Shown here in pieces: positions 33,615 through 42,716 of a stretch of 64,000 nt of DNA; positions within the stretch are counted from its first letter, which is position 1, and every line of letters begins with the position of its first letter. The DNA is taken from assembly GCA_946405625.1 (NCBI GenBank), contig CAMJHQ010000016.1:17097-81096 (forward strand). Reading direction: 5' to 3'. Origin of the DNA: an uncultured Lachnospiraceae bacterium. GTDB lineage: Bacteria; Bacillota; Clostridia; Lachnospirales; Lachnospiraceae. The notes below the pieces were generated by a model, which worked only from the letters and a program-made list of their open reading frames with translations, was not told where the DNA came from and did no database searches. A program made the translations under genes and the position numbers.

Positions 33615-34805
33615 ATGAGTTCAAATAATAAGTATAAAATGACAATAAAGGCTGCATATCTGGGATTTGTCGTGCAGGCAATAGTAAATAACTTTGTTCC
33701 GCTGCTATTTGTCAGAATGCAGTCAGAGTTCGGAATTCCGCTTGGAAAGATAACGCTTCTGATTACATTTAATTTCGGAGTTCAGCTCCTGATAGATATG
33801 TTTTCAGCACCGTTTATCGAGAAAATTGGCTATCGCGCATCAATGCTTCTGTCAAATGCATGCGTTGTAATAGGATTATTGCTTCTCACAGTATTGCCGG
33901 GACAATTTGCAAGTCCTTTTATCGGAGTGCTTGTGTCGGTTTGTATATATGCGATCGGAGGAGGACTGCAGGAAGTGCTCGTCAGTCCAATAGTTGAGGC
34001 ATGTCCTACAGAGAATAAGGAAGCTGCGATGAGTCTTCTTCATTCGGCATATTGTTGGGGACATATGGCGGTAGTTCTTCTATCAACCGTATTCTTTGCA
34101 GTTTTCGGTATATCTCGGTGGAGAATTATGGCGGCCTTGTGGTGTATAGTTCCGGTTATTGATTTTATACTGTTTACAAAGGTCCCTATAGCAAGACTGG
34201 AAGCGAATACCGAAGAAAATGTAGGAGTAAAAGAGCTGTTTAGGCAGGGCATTTTCTGGCTTATGTTTTTTATGATGTTTGCTGCAGGTGCATCTGAGCA
34301 GGCAGTAAGTCAGTGGTCATCGGCATTTGCAGAAAAAGGACTCGGAGTTTCGAAGACACTTGGAGATTTATTGGGACCTATGCTTTTTGCATTTTGCATG
34401 GCTTTATCACGAACACTATATGGAGTAAAGGGACAAAAGATAAGGCTAAATGTATTCATGGGTATATCTATAGTTCTCTGCATACTTTCGTATATTATCA
34501 TAGTAATTGTACCTAACCCGCTGATAGCAATAATGGGCTGTGGTCTGACCGGACTCTCTGTCGGGATTTTTTGGCCGGGAACTTTCAGTACAGCATCAGC
34601 AAGGGTTAAGGGAAGAGGAACACTTTTGTTTGCACTTCTGGCACTTGCAGGTGATCTCGGATGTTCAGGTGGGCCTACACTTGCCGGAGCTATAGCAGCT
34701 ATGCATGAGGATAATATGAGAGTCGGAATCGGAGCTGCAATCATTTTTCCGGTGGTCATGGGAATAGGACTTCTTGTTATTAGAAATAAGCAAAATATTA
34801 ATTGA
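33615..34805 (+). CDS. major facilitator superfamily transporter
   Basis: 396 residues with 12 transmembrane segments in two halves. It starts with a short basic N-terminus (MSSNNKYKMTIKAAYLGFVVQAIVNNFVPLLFV). The A-like motif between TM2 and TM3 is weakly conserved. The family resembles sugar or drug MFS carriers of Firmicutes, but substrate cannot be inferred. GAGGG lies 6 bases before the ATG. A strong terminator follows, so it is separate from the M56-M23 gene. Confidence 0.88.
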   Translation: MSSNNKYKMTIKAAYLGFVVQAIVNNFVPLLFVRMQSEFGIPLGKITLLITFNFGVQLLIDMFSAPFIEKIGYRASMLLSNACVVIGLLLLTVLPGQFASPFIGVLVSVCIYAIGGGLQEVLVSPIVEACPTENKEAAMSLLHSAYCWGHMAVVLLSTVFFAVFGISRWRIMAALWCIVPVIDFILFTKVPIARLEANTEENVGVKELFRQGIFWLMFFMMFAAGASEQAVSQWSSAFAEKGLGVSKTLGDLLGPMLFAFCMALSRTLYGVKGQKIRLNVFMGISIVLCILSYIIIVIVPNPLIAIMGCGLTGLSVGIFWPGTFSTASARVKGRGTLLFALLALAGDLGCSGGPTLAGAIAAMHEDNMRVGIGAAIIFPVVMGIGLLVIRNKQNIN

Positions 34806-34812
34806 CACTACA

Positions 34813-34865
34813 GGTCGAACGTGTTAGACTATGGATCAGAAGGGTCTAACGCGTTCGATCTTTTT
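34813..34865 (+). terminator. strong Rho-independent terminator
   Basis: GGTCGAACGTGTTAGAC (34813-34829) pairs with GTCTAACGCGTTCGATC (34844-34860) over 17 positions with G-T pairs, then TTTTT. It rules out the upstream in-frame start of the next gene at 34821. Confidence 0.92.
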
Positions 34866-34892
34866 ATGTGCACAGTTACAACGAGGTTTTTC

Positions 34893-36884
34893 ATGAAAGA
34901 ACTATTTGCAGAAATACTGAATATCAGCATATCGGCCGGAATACTTATTATAGTATGTGTATTAGTGCGCCTTATTTTCAGGAAAATGCCGAAATTCGTG
35001 AGATGTCTGATGTGGCTTCTTGTAGCAGTCAGATTGGCGATTCCTTTTAATATTGAAAGCCCGATTAGCATGCAGCCGGCAAGAGAGTATGTGACGATTA
35101 CCTATGAAGAAGACATCACTGTATCATCTTATACTGTTTCTGAAGCAGGCTCCGATGAGGATAAGATTTCATTAGATATTTATGCAAATGAAGCTCCAAA
35201 GACTAATGATAGTTCAAATATCAAAGAAGGTAATATAAGAAAAAATATCGATATCATGTATGTGATGTCTGTTATCTGGATAATAGGAGTATCTGCAGTT
35301 ATTGTTTATGCAGTGATTGCCTATATCAGACTTAGAAAACTGGTAGATGATGCAGTTCTGCTGAAAGACAACATTTATCAGTCAGAAAAAGTCGGTACAG
35401 CATTCGTACTTGGGATTATCAGTCCTAAGATTTATGTACCGTATGGACTTAACGCAAATGAATTATTTATTACTGTAAATCACGAAAAGGCACATTTAGC
35501 CAGACGTGATCATTTTGTCAAACCATTTGGATTTATCATTACAGCAGTGTATTGGTTTAATCCGCTGGTATGGCTCGCGTATATCTTACTCTGTAAAGAT
35601 ATCGAGCTTGCTTGTGATGAGAAGGTTATAAAGAAAATTGGTTATGATAAGAAGAAAGAATATACACAGACTCTGCTGAATTTAAGTATTCCGAGAAAAT
35701 ATATATCGGCATGCCCGGTTGCTTTTGGCGAGGTCGGATTAAATGAAAGGATAAAAAACATTTTAAATATGAAAAAGGGAAAGAAGATTATTATTGTAAC
35801 TGCAGTTGCTGTATGTGCGGTTATTGCTATATGCTTCCTGACTTATCCAAAAACTTCAAAGAATAATATAGAGGAGGCTTCTGAGGTTGCAGCTGCTGAA
35901 GAAACAACAGAGGTAAAGGCAGTTGAAGAAGAAACTGAAGTTAAGGCTGCAGAGGAAACAACAGATTTTATCACTGAAATGAATTCTGAAATTAATGAGG
36001 AGAATTCAGATAATGCTACAGTTATTGCAAGCAGTATTGATATTAATGATGAGAATTCAGCTGATTCAACAGTTATTTCCGGCAGTATTGATATTAATGA
36101 TGAGAATTCAGCTAATGATGACAAAACATCAACTGATAAGTATGTCTATATAGTTAAAACAAGTGATGATAGAGTTATCGGTGAAACAATACTGGTCGAC
36201 GGTGAAGAAGTAAATATAGTTCAGGCATATAATAATGAGGATTTTGCCAAGATATTTGCTCAGTCTATAGCTGCTTATGAAGAAGATGCATTTCCGGATG
36301 AAAAGGCTGTAGAAGCATTTAGTGAAGTATATGCTTCGGAATTTCCGGGTAAAACGGTATATTTACTTAATTCCGATAATAATGAAAATCCTATGAATAC
36401 GGAAATTCAATATATTTTTCATGATACAGGAGATAATACAGAATATATAATCGTTGAGGTCATACCGGTTAAACTCGGATCAACGGAAGGTATAGCATTT
36501 GATGATGATCAGTCTACGATAGCTTTTCCGGTTATAGGAAGTGGGGCAGTAACCAGAGGATTCAGTGATGACCATAAGGGTTCAGATATCAGTGCCAAAG
36601 AAGGTACTGCCGTTGTCAGCTTATATGATGGAGAAGTAATAGAAACAGGATTCGATGATAAAGAAGGAAACTATATTATAATTCTTAATGATAAGGGCGG
36701 TACTGTAAAATATTCACACCTTCAGAATGAGTCAAATGTATCAGAGGGTGATGAAGTTAAATTGGGTACTGAGATTGGCAAGGTCGGATCGACAGGACAG
36801 TCAACAGGCCCTCATGTACATATAGAAATTACAGATGAAAACGGACAGCAGATAGATCCGCTGAGTATAATTGAAATTAAGTAG
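34893..36884 (+). CDS. M56 (BlaR1-like) membrane zinc protease fused to an M23 peptidoglycan endopeptidase
   Basis: 663 residues. The N-terminal part (1-310) is the BlaR1/MecR1 membrane metalloprotease: three or four transmembrane helices and the zinc motif HEKAH (in VNHEKAHLARRDH) followed by CDEKVIKKIG. One more membrane helix (about 303-325) leads to an acidic repetitive linker with two SIDINDENSA units. A middle domain and then a C-terminal M23/LytM domain follow, with HKGSD (HxxxD ligand pair), YSHL and GPHVHIEI (HxH), all four key M23 positions. GAGG precedes the ATG at 34893. The usual BlaI/MecI repressor gene is not adjacent. The M23 domain would lie outside the membrane. Confidence 0.85.
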   Translation: MKELFAEILNISISAGILIIVCVLVRLIFRKMPKFVRCLMWLLVAVRLAIPFNIESPISMQPAREYVTITYEEDITVSSYTVSEAGSDEDKISLDIYANEAPKTNDSSNIKEGNIRKNIDIMYVMSVIWIIGVSAVIVYAVIAYIRLRKLVDDAVLLKDNIYQSEKVGTAFVLGIISPKIYVPYGLNANELFITVNHEKAHLARRDHFVKPFGFIITAVYWFNPLVWLAYILLCKDIELACDEKVIKKIGYDKKKEYTQTLLNLSIPRKYISACPVAFGEVGLNERIKNILNMKKGKKIIIVTAVAVCAVIAICFLTYPKTSKNNIEEASEVAAAEETTEVKAVEEETEVKAAEETTDFITEMNSEINEENSDNATVIASSIDINDENSADSTVISGSIDINDENSANDDKTSTDKYVYIVKTSDDRVIGETILVDGEEVNIVQAYNNEDFAKIFAQSIAAYEEDAFPDEKAVEAFSEVYASEFPGKTVYLLNSDNNENPMNTEIQYIFHDTGDNTEYIIVEVIPVKLGSTEGIAFDDDQSTIAFPVIGSGAVTRGFSDDHKGSDISAKEGTAVVSLYDGEVIETGFDDKEGNYIIILNDKGGTVKYSHLQNESNVSEGDEVKLGTEIGKVGSTGQSTGPHVHIEITDENGQQIDPLSIIEIK

Positions 36885-36962
36885 ATCGGGATGTTTGACC
36901 CCGTTTTCTACACACTAGTATCTTAATTGAATAAGCTTCACAGAAGATGTGAGCAAAATTAT

Positions 36963-37003
36963 AAACCTATGAGAAATATGATTTAATCTCATAGGTTTTT
37001 TTG
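36963..37003 (+). terminator. Rho-independent terminator
   Basis: AAACCTATGAGA pairs with TCTCATAGGTTT, followed by seven T's. It ends the M56-M23 gene. Confidence 0.92.
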
Positions 37004-37276
37004 TAACGTTTTGAATTTCGGTCGTCATATATAGGAAAGATAAGGTAGTGAATAAATAAAAAACTAACTTCCCTTTTTACATATTTATTGATATTATGAT
37101 TATCAAGAAAGAGCGAAACGTTTCACTCAAACAGATCAATTACAAAGTGATTTATGTAGGACTTTTAATGGATTTAAGGTATATATTTTGAGCGAATCGG
37201 TTTGAGGATTGCCTTATCGATTCGAGTCGTGACATTTGGAATTTGGGATAGTCATGTAAATCGGGAGGTTCGTTAT
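37004..37276 (+). promoter_or_regulatory. regulatory region in front of the galactose-sensing operon
   Basis: Contains a perfect 10-base palindrome GAAACGTTTC (37115-37124), which is LacI-like but does not fit the CcpA cre consensus. A 7-base inverted repeat CGAATCG (37193-37199) / CGATTCG (37218-37224) lies in the likely leader. No clear -35/-10 pair was identified. Confidence 0.35.
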
Positions 37277-38551
37277 ATGTATACGATAGTCTTTGCCGAT
37301 GACGAAGAAGAGGTTCGTCAGGCGATAATTCAAAAGGTTGCATGGAATGATATAGGTTATGAATTTGTAGGTGAAGCCGGTAACGGAGCTGAGGCATTGG
37401 AGCTTGTGGAGAAGCTCAGGCCTGATGTTCTGCTTACCGATATTCAGATGCCTTTTATATCGGGAATTGAACTGGCAAGACAGGTCAGAGAGATTCATCC
37501 TTCTACGCAGATTGTATTTTTAAGCGGCCATGATGACTTCACATATGCACAGAAGGCTATTCAGTATAACATAATCAGTTATCTTCTTAAGCCTATATCG
37601 GCTGCTGAGCTTACAGAAGAGCTTGCTAAGATCAAGATTAAGATCGATGAACAGTTCCGCTTGTTTACTGATGGAGTCAGTGAACCGGGTAAAGAAGCTG
37701 TAATGCCATTCTTCATGTCGCTTCTCTTAGATGAATTCCAGGTTGAGAATGATGAAGAGCGTGATAAGGAACTGAATCAAAAACTGGTTGATATGGCTAT
37801 TACAGACAGAGCGGATAATGATTATCTGTATACGGTCATGTCAGTAAGTATCTTAAATGAAGCGGAAGAAAATGTGACCGTTGAGGAAAATGTAAATTCA
37901 ATCGATTCTGTTTTAAAGAAGTATTTTAAATCGGAAAGCTTCTTTATCAACGGAAAGATCACTTCGATTTTAATGTCAGGTAAGAGAGGATTTGACAAAT
38001 ACTTACATATAGCGGTTGAAGAAATCTGTGAGAAGGTAAGAAGAATCATGGGAAGGGATTCCGGTATCGGAATCGGAAGGCTCGAGAAGGGGCTTTCCAG
38101 CATACATAAAGCTTATGTTGAGTCTGTTAAGGCAATCGGATATTCCACAAAGCATAAGAAGGGTATTTTCTTTATCGAAGATATGGAGAAGAATAAAAAC
38201 AGCGCTGAGATGATAAGCGAGAAAGCCCTTGAGATCATAAACAGCAGTTATATGAACCCGGAAATATCTTTGGTATCCGTAAGCAGGGAAATAGCTGTCA
38301 GTCCTAACTATTTAAGTGCACTTATAAAGAAAACGACAGGCTCTACATTTATTGATCTCTTAACTAAGAAAAGAATTGATGTCGCAACGGATATGCTTCT
38401 GCATTCAAGCTTTAAGGTCAGGGAAATTGCAGAGCAGTGTGGATATAACGATCAGCATTATTTCAGTTACAGCTTTAAGAAGGTGACGGGAGTATCTCCG
38501 AATGCTTATCGGAGAGGAGATTCAGAGGATTCTGTATCGAATGGAAAGTAA
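37277..38551 (+). CDS. YesN-type response regulator (receiver plus AraC DNA-binding domain)
   Basis: About 424 residues. The receiver domain has VFADDEEE, the phosphoacceptor in LRPDVLLTDIQMPFISG and YLLKPISA. After a long helical linker, the C-terminal AraC-type double helix-turn-helix spans about 325-420 (VSREIAVSPNYLSALIKKTTGSTFIDLLTKKRID, then IAEQCGYNDQHYFSYSFKKVTGVSPNAYR). An upstream in-frame start exists, but GGGAGG at 37263-37268 is 8 bases before the ATG at 37277. It overlaps the kinase gene by 11 bases. It probably activates mglBAC. Confidence 0.92.
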   Translation: MYTIVFADDEEEVRQAIIQKVAWNDIGYEFVGEAGNGAEALELVEKLRPDVLLTDIQMPFISGIELARQVREIHPSTQIVFLSGHDDFTYAQKAIQYNIISYLLKPISAAELTEELAKIKIKIDEQFRLFTDGVSEPGKEAVMPFFMSLLLDEFQVENDEERDKELNQKLVDMAITDRADNDYLYTVMSVSILNEAEENVTVEENVNSIDSVLKKYFKSESFFINGKITSILMSGKRGFDKYLHIAVEEICEKVRRIMGRDSGIGIGRLEKGLSSIHKAYVESVKAIGYSTKHKKGIFFIEDMEKNKNSAEMISEKALEIINSSYMNPEISLVSVSREIAVSPNYLSALIKKTTGSTFIDLLTKKRIDVATDMLLHSSFKVREIAEQCGYNDQHYFSYSFKKVTGVSPNAYRRGDSEDSVSNGK

Positions 38552-40307
38552 GAAAAACAAGGACAAGAGTAACAATAAAGACAGTAAGGACATTAGTAAG
38601 AGTAAGGACAAACGTTTCAGAAAACATCTTTCACTGTCGTCGGTTATGACATACGTTGTTGTATGTCTTGTTTTTGTGGCTTGCATAGTCGGTGTTGTTG
38701 TTTTCGCGCATATGTACAGAAATTCGGTTGAACAGAATGCCATAACAAACAGTGATCAGGTTGTTACCCAGGTTGAAAATATGATCACCAATTATATCGA
38801 TGATATGAGTGGGATCATGGAGATGGTGCGGCTGAATATGAATGCCGAAGATGAAGAAAAGAACGATTTTTTCCTAAATCTTCTTTATATAAGGAAAGAC
38901 GTTGAGGCGATTACGGTGCACTCCGGTGACGGAGGAATGATCTCGTGCTGGTCCAAGGGAAATACGTTGAAAGAGCACATCAAGAATAATCTTTCTTATA
39001 CAAAGCTTGAAAATGATGAGCTTTTCATATCTGCTCCGCATGTTCAGAATATCTTTAAAGATTACTATCCGTGGGTGGTTACATTTTCCCAGAAAATAAA
39101 GTCTGACGGGGATGATTCCGCTCAGGTTTCAATGGATATCAGGTTTGCAAATATGGCAAGTTATGTGGATGCTGTCGGAATCGGTACTCACGGATATTGT
39201 TATATTGCAGATAAGGACGGAAATATAGTTTACCATCCTCAGCAGCAGCTTATATATGCAGGATTAAAGGAAGAGCAGAGCGACAATATCAGGAATTATG
39301 ATGACGGGACGCATACGGAAAACGGGATTATCTACACGATCCATTCGCTTGATAACTGTGACTGGAGAATAATCGGTGTAAGCTATGTTGATGAACTTAT
39401 CGAGTCTAAGGTTGCGGGAATGATCAGAGTCGTTCTTTTTGTTGCGGTTATGGTTATCCTGGCAACGGTACTTACAGGCTCTGTTCTTGCAAAGACATTC
39501 TCGAAACCTGCTAAACAGCTGGCTGCGGCTATGAGGAGATTTGTGAGGGAGGCGGAAAGCTTCGAGTTTTATCCGGTTGAAGGAACAGAGGAAATTGAAG
39601 CACTTTCCGATTCCTTCGGACAGATGGTTCTTCAGATCCAGGAACTGATGGATAAGGTACGTAATGAGGAGATCACACTCAGAAAGACCGAGCTGAGTGC
39701 TCTTCAGGCACAGATCAATCCGCATTTCCTATATAATACGCTGGATTCAGTGGCATGGATGTGTGAGGTCGGTAGAACAGGAGAAGCTATAGAAATGGTC
39801 AATTCTCTTGCAAGATTGTTCCGAATAAGCATCAGTAAGGGACATGAGCTTATCACGGTAGATCAGGAGCTTCAGCATGCGGAATGTTATCTGAAAATAC
39901 AGAAATTCAGATATAAGAATCAGTTTAATTATTCCTTTAAGGTAGATGAAAGCCTCAAGGGTTATCTCTGTAACAAGATCACACTTCAGCCTCTTATAGA
40001 GAATTCGCTTGTTCACGGCCTCGATATGAGTGAGGAAGGCGAGATACTGATAGAGGTTTATGAAGACGGAGATGATATAGTTATGGCGGTTTCGGATAAT
40101 GGTGTCGGCATGACAGAAGAGCAGTGTGAAGAAATCTTACGTAAGGATGTTAACAGGAAGAGCGGAATAGGCATCAAAAATGTAAATGACAGAGTTAAGA
40201 TATATTTCGGTGACAAGTATGGTGTAACCATTTCCAGTGAGTTGGATGAAGGAACGAGAATGGAATTACATATGCCGAAGATATTGGAGGAGAATTATGA
40301 AATGTAG
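38541..40307 (+). CDS. YesM-type sensor histidine kinase
   Basis: About 588 residues. A very Lys/Ser/Asp-rich N-terminal tail is followed by TM1 (about 37-58), a long extracytoplasmic Cache-like sensor domain, TM2 (about 295-318), HAMP, and a His_kinase domain with ALQAQINPHFLYNTLDSVAWM containing the phosphoacceptor His. The ATPase domain has LQPLIENSLVHGL (N box) and DNGVGMTEEQ (G1). The start at 38541 overlaps the regulator by 11 bases. The kinase in turn overlaps the sugar-binding lipoprotein by 11 bases, so all three are translationally coupled. Confidence 0.92.
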   Translation: MESKKNKDKSNNKDSKDISKSKDKRFRKHLSLSSVMTYVVVCLVFVACIVGVVVFAHMYRNSVEQNAITNSDQVVTQVENMITNYIDDMSGIMEMVRLNMNAEDEEKNDFFLNLLYIRKDVEAITVHSGDGGMISCWSKGNTLKEHIKNNLSYTKLENDELFISAPHVQNIFKDYYPWVVTFSQKIKSDGDDSAQVSMDIRFANMASYVDAVGIGTHGYCYIADKDGNIVYHPQQQLIYAGLKEEQSDNIRNYDDGTHTENGIIYTIHSLDNCDWRIIGVSYVDELIESKVAGMIRVVLFVAVMVILATVLTGSVLAKTFSKPAKQLAAAMRRFVREAESFEFYPVEGTEEIEALSDSFGQMVLQIQELMDKVRNEEITLRKTELSALQAQINPHFLYNTLDSVAWMCEVGRTGEAIEMVNSLARLFRISISKGHELITVDQELQHAECYLKIQKFRYKNQFNYSFKVDESLKGYLCNKITLQPLIENSLVHGLDMSEEGEILIEVYEDGDDIVMAVSDNGVGMTEEQCEEILRKDVNRKSGIGIKNVNDRVKIYFGDKYGVTISSELDEGTRMELHMPKILEENYEM

Positions 40308-41298
40308 CGGAAAAATCAGAAGAACTGCCGCTTGCCTTATCATATGTTTCGGAATAGCTGTCTTTACTGCCTGTGGATTATATGATAAGGACATAGGTGC
40401 AGACAGGTCGAAGGTATATGTTGCGGTTATTACGAAGTCGACAACTTCCGAATATTGGAAAACAACATTTGCGGGTGCCAATGCAGCGGGAGCGGAATAT
40501 AACCTCGTGGTAACATATGATGGGCCGGAAAATGAAGAGGATTATGAAACTCAGAATAATATGATACGTAAGGCTGTAAGTGACGGAGCTGATGCTATCG
40601 TCTTCTCGGCGGTTGATTATAATGCAAATGCGTCGGCTATCAATGAAGCCGTGGAAGACGGAGTCAAGGTTGTCGTTATAGACAGCGACGTAAATAGTGA
40701 TCTTGTAAGCTGCAGGATCAGTACAGATAATTATAAAGCCGGACAGATGGTCGGAGAGGCCGTGGTTTCGGGAGATGAGGATTTATTTAAAGTCGGGATA
40801 GTTAACTTTGATCAGAACTCGGAGAATGGACAGCAGAGAGAAAAGGGCTTCCGTGATTCGGTGGAAGGTAATGATAAAGTTTCTATTATTTCCGCTGTTC
40901 ATGTTAATTCGACAACAGAGGAAGCAAAGCAGGCTACTATAAAGATGCTTGAGGATAATCCGGAGATTAATATCATTGTTACATTTAATGAGTGGACAAG
41001 CCTCGGCGTAGGATATGCGGTCCAGGAACTCGGGATGGCCGAGAAAGTCAGGGTTGTTGCCTTTGACAGTAATGTGGTTTCAGTCGGAATGCTTGAAACC
41101 GGAGAGGTTGATGCACTGATCGTACAGAACCCATATGCAATGGGATATCTGGGTGTTGAATATGCCTGTATGCTTATCAACGGTGAGAAGATCAAAGAGA
41201 CGGATATTGATACTACAACCACGCTGATCACCCGAGAAAATATGTATATTCCGGATAATCAGAAGGTACTTTTCCCGTTCGAACAGATAAAAAATTAA
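40297..41298 (+). CDS. periplasmic-type sugar-binding lipoprotein, third component of the sensor
   Basis: About 334 residues. The signal peptide has lipobox FTAC (Cys26), then a type I periplasmic-binding fold (Peripla_BP_4, ribose/galactose family): VYVAVITKSTTSEYWKTTFAGANAAGAEYN, DGADAIVFSAVDYNANASAI, VVIDSDV, and IVTFNEWTSLGVGYAVQE. GGAGG precedes the ATG at 40297. Because it is coupled to the kinase rather than to the ABC genes, it probably presents sugar to the YesM sensor domain, like other three-component sugar sensors. A transport role cannot be excluded. Confidence 0.88.
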   Translation: MKCSGKIRRTAACLIICFGIAVFTACGLYDKDIGADRSKVYVAVITKSTTSEYWKTTFAGANAAGAEYNLVVTYDGPENEEDYETQNNMIRKAVSDGADAIVFSAVDYNANASAINEAVEDGVKVVVIDSDVNSDLVSCRISTDNYKAGQMVGEAVVSGDEDLFKVGIVNFDQNSENGQQREKGFRDSVEGNDKVSIISAVHVNSTTEEAKQATIKMLEDNPEINIIVTFNEWTSLGVGYAVQELGMAEKVRVVAFDSNVVSVGMLETGEVDALIVQNPYAMGYLGVEYACMLINGEKIKETDIDTTTTLITRENMYIPDNQKVLFPFEQIKN

Positions 41299-41331
41299 AC
41301 ATTATTCAGTAAGATATCGCATTTTTATATT

Positions 41332-41400
41332 TACCCTCCGATGTTAGAATCAATTCGTAATTAACCGAAAGGTTACGGATTATTCAGATATTGGAGGGTA
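41332..41400 (+). promoter_or_regulatory. mglB leader with an anti-Shine-Dalgarno pairing
   Basis: TACCCTCC (41332-41339) is perfectly complementary to GGAGGGTA (41393-41400), which contains the mglB ribosome binding site 6 bases before its ATG. Between them is an inner stem with a GAAA tetraloop (AACCGAAAGGTT, 41363-41374). The fold would hide the ribosome binding site. Confidence 0.5.
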
Positions 41401-41406
41401 TTTGTT

Positions 41407-42606
41407 ATGAGAAAGAAATTGATTTCATCTTTTCTGTGTTTGATGATGACTGCAGCGCTCTTTACCGGATGCGGCAGCAGCGGTGGAAACGGAGGCGGCA
41501 GCGGAAGTGCCGGCGGCGGAGATGCAGCCGTTACCGAGGCAGCTACTGAAGCTGCAAAGGAAGACAAGGGCGATAATACATCAACCAGTAAGGATGTAAA
41601 GGTCACTGTATTCTGGTATGAAGAGAGCGATGTTTATCTCAGCTCGGTTCGTACAGCGTTAAATAAAGAGCTGGATGGCCTCGGAGTTGAGTATGACAAT
41701 CAGTTTGCTGCTAACGATCAGGCTAAGCAGATCGATCAGATCAAGACAGCTATAGCTAACGGATCTAATCTTTTGGTTGTTAATATCGTTACATCCGGTG
41801 CTCCTGATACTGCTGAAGATATAATCGCTGCAGCAGGTGATATTCCGGTTATCTTCTTTAACCGTGCAATCGGAACAGACGGAAGTGATGTAACTGTTCT
41901 TAACGGACATGAAAGCTCATGCTTCATCGGTACTGATGCTCCTGAAGCAGGTCATATGCAGGGAAAGATGATCGGCGATTATATCCTTGCTAATTATGAT
42001 GATATCGATATCAACAAGGATGGAGTTATCTCTTATGCAATGATGAAGGGTGATGAAGCTAATATTGAGGCTATCTATCGTACACAGTACGGTGTTGAAG
42101 ATGCTGATGCAGTACTTACAGCTGCCGGAAAGCCTGCACTTAAGTATTTCGATGAGAACAATACTGATAAATATCAGGTAGACCTTGGTGGTGCATGGTC
42201 AGCTCAGGCAGCTAAGGATTATATGGATACTAACCTTGTATCCTTTAACGAAGCTAACGGAAATATGATCGAGCTTGTAATCTGCAACAATGATGGTATG
42301 GCTGAAGGTGTTGTAGCTTCACTTCAGGGTAAGGGCTATAACAAAGACGGCGGACATGTAGTTCCTGTATTCGGTGTTGATGCTACAGAGAATGCAAAGG
42401 CACTTATAGCAGATGGAGCTATGACAGGAACAGTAAAGCAGGATGCAGAAGGTATGGCAGCCGCTATTGCTCAGTCAGTAAAGGGTATTGCAGACGGAAA
42501 GACTCCTGAAGCAGCACTTGCAGCTTTAAGCGATTCTCGTTTCAGTATAGCATCAGATTGCTCAAAGAAGCTTTTCATAGCTTATGCTCCTTATACAGGA
42601 CAATAG
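41407..42606 (+). CDS. mglB: galactose/glucose ABC transporter substrate-binding lipoprotein
   Basis: 399 residues. The signal peptide ends in FTGC (Cys22), then a Gly/Ser-rich linker and a periplasmic-binding domain of the MglB type. VTVFWYEESDVYLSSVRTALNKEL, NLLVVNIVTSGAPDTAEDII, VIFFNRAIG, CFIGTDAPEAGHMQGKMIGDY, CNNDGMAEGVV and VPVFGVDAT carry the sugar-contacting Asp, Asn and Arg positions seen in galactose-binding proteins. High leader GC and Gly-rich linker. An attenuator-like terminator follows, which explains the usual excess of binding protein over the other subunits. Confidence 0.92.
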   Translation: MRKKLISSFLCLMMTAALFTGCGSSGGNGGGSGSAGGGDAAVTEAATEAAKEDKGDNTSTSKDVKVTVFWYEESDVYLSSVRTALNKELDGLGVEYDNQFAANDQAKQIDQIKTAIANGSNLLVVNIVTSGAPDTAEDIIAAAGDIPVIFFNRAIGTDGSDVTVLNGHESSCFIGTDAPEAGHMQGKMIGDYILANYDDIDINKDGVISYAMMKGDEANIEAIYRTQYGVEDADAVLTAAGKPALKYFDENNTDKYQVDLGGAWSAQAAKDYMDTNLVSFNEANGNMIELVICNNDGMAEGVVASLQGKGYNKDGGHVVPVFGVDATENAKALIADGAMTGTVKQDAEGMAAAIAQSVKGIADGKTPEAALAALSDSRFSIASDCSKKLFIAYAPYTGQ

Positions 42607-42630
42607 AATACAAAGCTGAACATTTTAGTA

Positions 42631-42664
42631 AAGCAGCTGTCGTAAATCTGGCAGCTGCTTTTTC
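42631..42664 (+). terminator. intercistronic terminator/attenuator between mglB and mglA
   Basis: AAGCAGCTG (42631-42639) pairs with CAGCTGCTT (42652-42660) and is followed by T's. Partial termination here would lower ATPase and permease expression relative to the binding protein. Confidence 0.85.
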
Positions 42665-42716
42665 TAAAATGTAAATAGTGCGAATACATTTTATCGGAAA
42701 GGGAGGAACACGTGAT

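Noticed and set aside
34821..34892. Upstream in-frame start of the M56-M23 gene
   Set aside because: It lies inside a strong terminator; the ATG at 34893 has GAGG at the right distance and gives the family N-terminus.
37113..37126. CcpA cre site at the palindrome GAAACGTTTC
   Set aside because: Only the central part matches the consensus TGWAANCGNTNWCA; the outer positions do not.
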